Shown piece after piece: positions 61,347-64,000 of a stretch of 64,000 nt of DNA. The DNA lies in contig JAQGDQ010002383.1 in the NCBI GenBank assembly GCA_030141605.1, positions 5,001-69,000 of the forward strand. Reading direction: 5' to 3'. The DNA comes from Tubiluchus corallicola (taxonomy: Eukaryota > Priapulida > Priapulimorpha > Priapulimorphida > Tubiluchidae). Position 1 is the stretch's first letter. Each line of letters begins with the position of its first letter. The position numbers were made by a program, and so were the translations under genes. The notes under the pieces are model-generated. The model saw only the letters and a list, made by a program, of their open reading frames with translations, searched no databases and was not told where the DNA came from.

Positions 61347-61355
61347 CCTTAAATA
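61347..61355 (-). promoter_or_regulatory. TATA-like element of the Gly-Tyr-rich gene
   Basis: Minus strand TATTTAAGG, about 75 bp upstream of the donor that ends the non-coding first exon. The layout (TATA, leader of about 50 nt, intron, ATG at or near the start of exon 2) copies that of the Tyr-rich gene at 47.5-49.9 kb. Confidence 0.5.
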
Positions 61356-61699
61356 CTTCCATCGGCTGGTGACCATGAGAGTCAAGCTCTTAATCACAGA
61401 TACCTGAAGTCAGCAGCAGCAGTAGCAGCCGGATTTTTAACGAACAACCTTCTGTCACCCATCAAAATAAAAGTGTTGTTTTCTGTCCTGAGAGACCGCG
61501 CATGTAATTTAAAGCCCTAGCAAGGCAGTTACTGAATATGAAACAAACAGAAAAACAATGACGTCTCTGTGCATTACCAGTGTAAATTAACGTTAGTGGA
61601 AGGTTGGAAAAACGCCTTTTATTTGAATGCATGTGTTTTGTTGATACTGATAATTATTTTCCCTAAAAAAACTTGAAGGGTACAGGGGGTAAGTGATTT

Positions 61700-63205
61700 G
61701 TAGTTAATTGTGCTCAACAGAAAATTGGAGACATAGTTTAGACAACAAGCAATACATTTTAGCGGCATTTTTGGATTTAAGTAAAGCATTCGATAGCATT
61801 AACGCTCGAACTACTTTACGATAACTTAAAACAAATCAGATTTTATTCGATATCGTTAAAACTGATAGAAAATCATCTCAAAGATGGACAAGAACGAGTA
61901 ATGATACAACCAACTTTTCTGACTGGGCAACGTTAAACAGACGTATACCGCAAGGAACACTACTACTTTATTATTTTGCCTATATATAAACAACATATCC
62001 AGTGTATTACAACACTCACAAATAACGCTGATGACACTACAATCTACATAGCCCATGAAAATATCCAAACTGCAAAAATTTATTTAGAAAAAGATATAAA
62101 AAATATAAATACGGCATTTAGTCATTACAAGCTAAATATGAATAATGACAAAACATAAACCATGATACTGTCACCCTCATTAAATACTAATGATGCATCA
62201 TCAACCACTTTGACAATAGATAATGCTGTAATCAAACAAACTAATAATGATAAATTTCTGGGCATACAGGTAGACAATAATCTTTCACGGGATGACACTT
62301 TAATAACATATACACAAAAATGGCATCAAGCACATCATATCTCCGACAAGTTAAAGGGCAGCTAATAAAGGAAACTAAGTCACTAATATATAAAACTTTA
62401 GTTCTACCACACTTCTTATATGGATGTACGCTACTTCAAAAAACCAAAAGAGAAAATTACTTAAAATTAAATCTCCTTCAGAACTATGTGTTGAGATTAA
62501 TAGCTGGGTACTCATACAAACGTAAGGCAGGTAGACAAAAATTTAAAGCTTCAACAACTAACCTGAGAAAAACGTAAAAATTCCCAATCATTGAAGCACA
62601 CAAAGAATATTTTACTCTGCTTTTTACATTTAAATACATTAACAACATCAGCAAACCATTCCGGAATAACAGATTTACCTTTTTTCCAAGTCTAATCGTT
62701 AATTCCAGAACAAGCAATCTAAAACAAATTAGGACAAATACCCACTATGGAACGAACTCTGTAATCAAACAAGCAATTCTACTTTGGAATTCTCTACCAT
62801 TACAGGTTAAACAAATCAAGTCCCTATCAGCATTTAAAACAAAATTAAAATAACTAATATTAACCTAATATGAAATATCATCACACCAGTACGACAACAT
62901 ACACACTAATTCAGAATTTATATATCCACGGCCATATTAATTAAATCATACTTTTTTCGTTTTTTGTTCATAGTTGTAAATATGCTTGATTTTATTCGTC
63001 ATTACTGCACAGTAAGTTTAGCAGTGTAAGTTTTTATTAACTAACACTGATTGATCATCTCTGTAAAGTTACTCTTACTTTACCTCACTCACTCACTCAC
63101 TCACTCACTCACTCACTCACTCACTCACTCACTCACTCACTCACTCACTCACTCACTCACTCACTCACTCACTCACTCACTCACTCACTCACTCACTCAC
63201 TTACT
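61700..63205 (+). mobile_element. 5'-truncated non-LTR retrotransposon (Jockey/CR1-like) with (TCAC)n tail
   Basis: Reverse transcriptase remains: ILAAFLDLSKAFDSI (about 61756-61800, motif A), a PQGTLL phrase (motif B), NADDTTIYIA (from about 62021, motif C with the catalytic Asp pair), then FLGIQVDNNLS and LVLPHFLYGCTLL. The C-terminal block AILLWNSLPLQVKQIKSLSA ends at TAA near 62851. Several stops and frameshifts make it dead. A 3' UTR follows and then about 29 TCAC units (63085-63200). The endonuclease half is missing, typical of truncated insertion. Confidence 0.85.
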
Positions 63206-63206
63206 C

Positions 63207-63316
63207 CTGCAGCACCTGGTATTCCTTGTTGGTCCCCCATCCAAGTACTAACCCCCCTCTTCGTTGCTTAACTTCGGTGATCAGAAGAGAACCGGTGTCT
63301 TCAACGTGATTTGAAC
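63207..63316 (-). pseudogene. 5S-like sequence, inverted copy A
   Basis: Minus strand carries GAAGTTAAGCAACGAAGAGG and GGTTAGTACTTGGATGGG, the internal promoter of 5S, and reaches GGTGCTGCAG at its 3' end. The 5' stem is replaced by GTTCAAATCACGTTGAAGAC. Diverged from the genes at 52-57 kb. Confidence 0.75.
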
Positions 63317-63417
63317 CTAGTATTCCTTGTCGGTCACCCATCCAAGTACTAACCCGCCTCTTCGTTGCTTAACTTCGGTGATCAGACGAGAACCCTTGTC
63401 ATCAACCTGTTTTGAAC
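63317..63417 (-). pseudogene. 5S-like sequence, inverted copy B
   Basis: Second 5S-like unit in direct tandem with copy A (about 105-bp period), with GATCACCGAAGTTAAGCAAC and GGATGGGTGACCGACAAGGA. It lacks both gene ends. The tandem arrangement and missing ends argue for pseudogenes or a 5S-derived SINE. Confidence 0.75.
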
Positions 63418-63714
63418 AACCGGTATTTTCAACGCCGTAATTGTGTATAAGCAGATGCGCGTGATATACAAGAATTGCAAACTTGCTACATAGGAACATG
63501 TACTAATGCGTATAAATTGTCCTCAAATACCAGTAAAATCCACACTAAGTTTCGTTTATTAACAATCAGTATGCAAATCAGTAACAACAGTATACAAACA
63601 TGTTTAATATTAGCCTATATCGATTCGATTTTTTTACTTTTTCAAGAACGGAAGTGAACGAGTTAAAAAAAGACAAAAATTCGGATTTCCGTGATAAGTA
63701 ATCTAGCTTGTCGC

Positions 63715-63938
63715 CTAGAATTCACAAATATACGGAAATTTTGCTGTATCACACGAGAAGTCATTCCACGTGTTCCCATTTGCCCGCAAGATGGCGCAGC
63801 TTTCGCCATCGCCGTAATTTTCTGGTTGGCCATCTGCTACATCCCAAGAAGTAAAAAGGGCAGGTCGACCTGTTGCAAACCACCTCCAGTCACCCTCCTC
63901 GTGTATGTCCATTAAACCAATCCAAAAATGCTCACCAG
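63715..63938 (-). CDS. C-type lectin domain protein, last exon (partial)
   Basis: Minus-strand exon entered through an acceptor (TTAATAAAG) at 63939 and ending at TAG 63715-63717, about 74 codons. It encodes the second half of a C-type lectin fold: GEHFWIGLMDIHEEGDWRW, a calcium/sugar site reading QPENYGD (compare EPN or QPD), the WND motif in TWNDFSC, and the closing YICEF. Cys residues of the long loop are in place. QPE rather than EPN or QPD leaves sugar preference open. The rest of the gene lies beyond the window. Confidence 0.9.
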
Positions 63939-64000
63939 CTTTATTAAAAACAAAATATAATTAATATTAAATTTGGTTATTTACCATTATATTTTCATAT

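Overview
This window is AT-rich animal genomic DNA with split genes, consensus GT/AG introns, microsatellites, minisatellites and many decayed transposons. Nothing in it is prokaryotic. The 5S rRNA genes, the chitin-related secreted proteins and a C-type lectin fit a lophotrochozoan invertebrate, such as a mollusc, brachiopod or annelid. The species cannot be fixed from sequence alone.

Left part (1-16 kb): about 7 kb without a recognisable gene (CAA/CAG repeats, LINE remnants) is followed by three plus-strand exons encoding the N-terminus of a PPEF/RdgC-type protein phosphatase: an IQ motif and a linker. The catalytic exons are missing. After the third exon comes an unusual GC-richer palindrome (about 11064-15809). 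Two nearly identical arms of about 2.2 kb face each other around 337 bp of single-copy DNA. Each arm carries tightly packed genes, including a TATA-binding-protein-like gene, and each ends in the same terminal sequence. It looks like a fold-back derivative of an integrated DNA virus or virus-like element.

Middle part (16-36 kb): twelve plus-strand exons (16276-30378) join in frame to give 528 residues of a PLEKHG7-like Rho guanine nucleotide exchange factor with DH and PH domains. Its first exon is in phase with the last PPEF-like exon, so a PPEF-N-terminus/RhoGEF fusion is possible. Its introns hold hAT-type MITEs with 8-bp target duplications, a SINE, LINE fragments and microsatellites. From 31 to 36 kb there is a fold-back element with 250-bp inverted repeats and a 36-bp minisatellite.

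Right part (36-64 kb): this holds several secreted, probably extracellular-matrix proteins. A 1408-residue GH18 chitinase-like protein (36710-46337) has altered active-site motifs, 41 copies of a His/Tyr/Glu-rich 14-residue repeat and a C-terminal CBM14 chitin-binding domain. Facing it is a 200-residue Tyr/His/Gly-rich secreted protein (47539-49925, minus). Further on are a 103-residue Gly-Tyr-rich, shematrin-like secreted protein (59485-61320, minus) and the last exon of a C-type lectin (63715-63938, minus). Between them lie three full 5S rRNA genes, one truncated 5S gene, several half-5S remnants, a BEL/Pao gag-protease fragment inside a 5S spacer, and a 17-bp minisatellite starting in the truncated 5S gene. 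A non-LTR retrotransposon with a (TCAC)n tail and an inverted pair of 5S-like sequences lie near the right edge.
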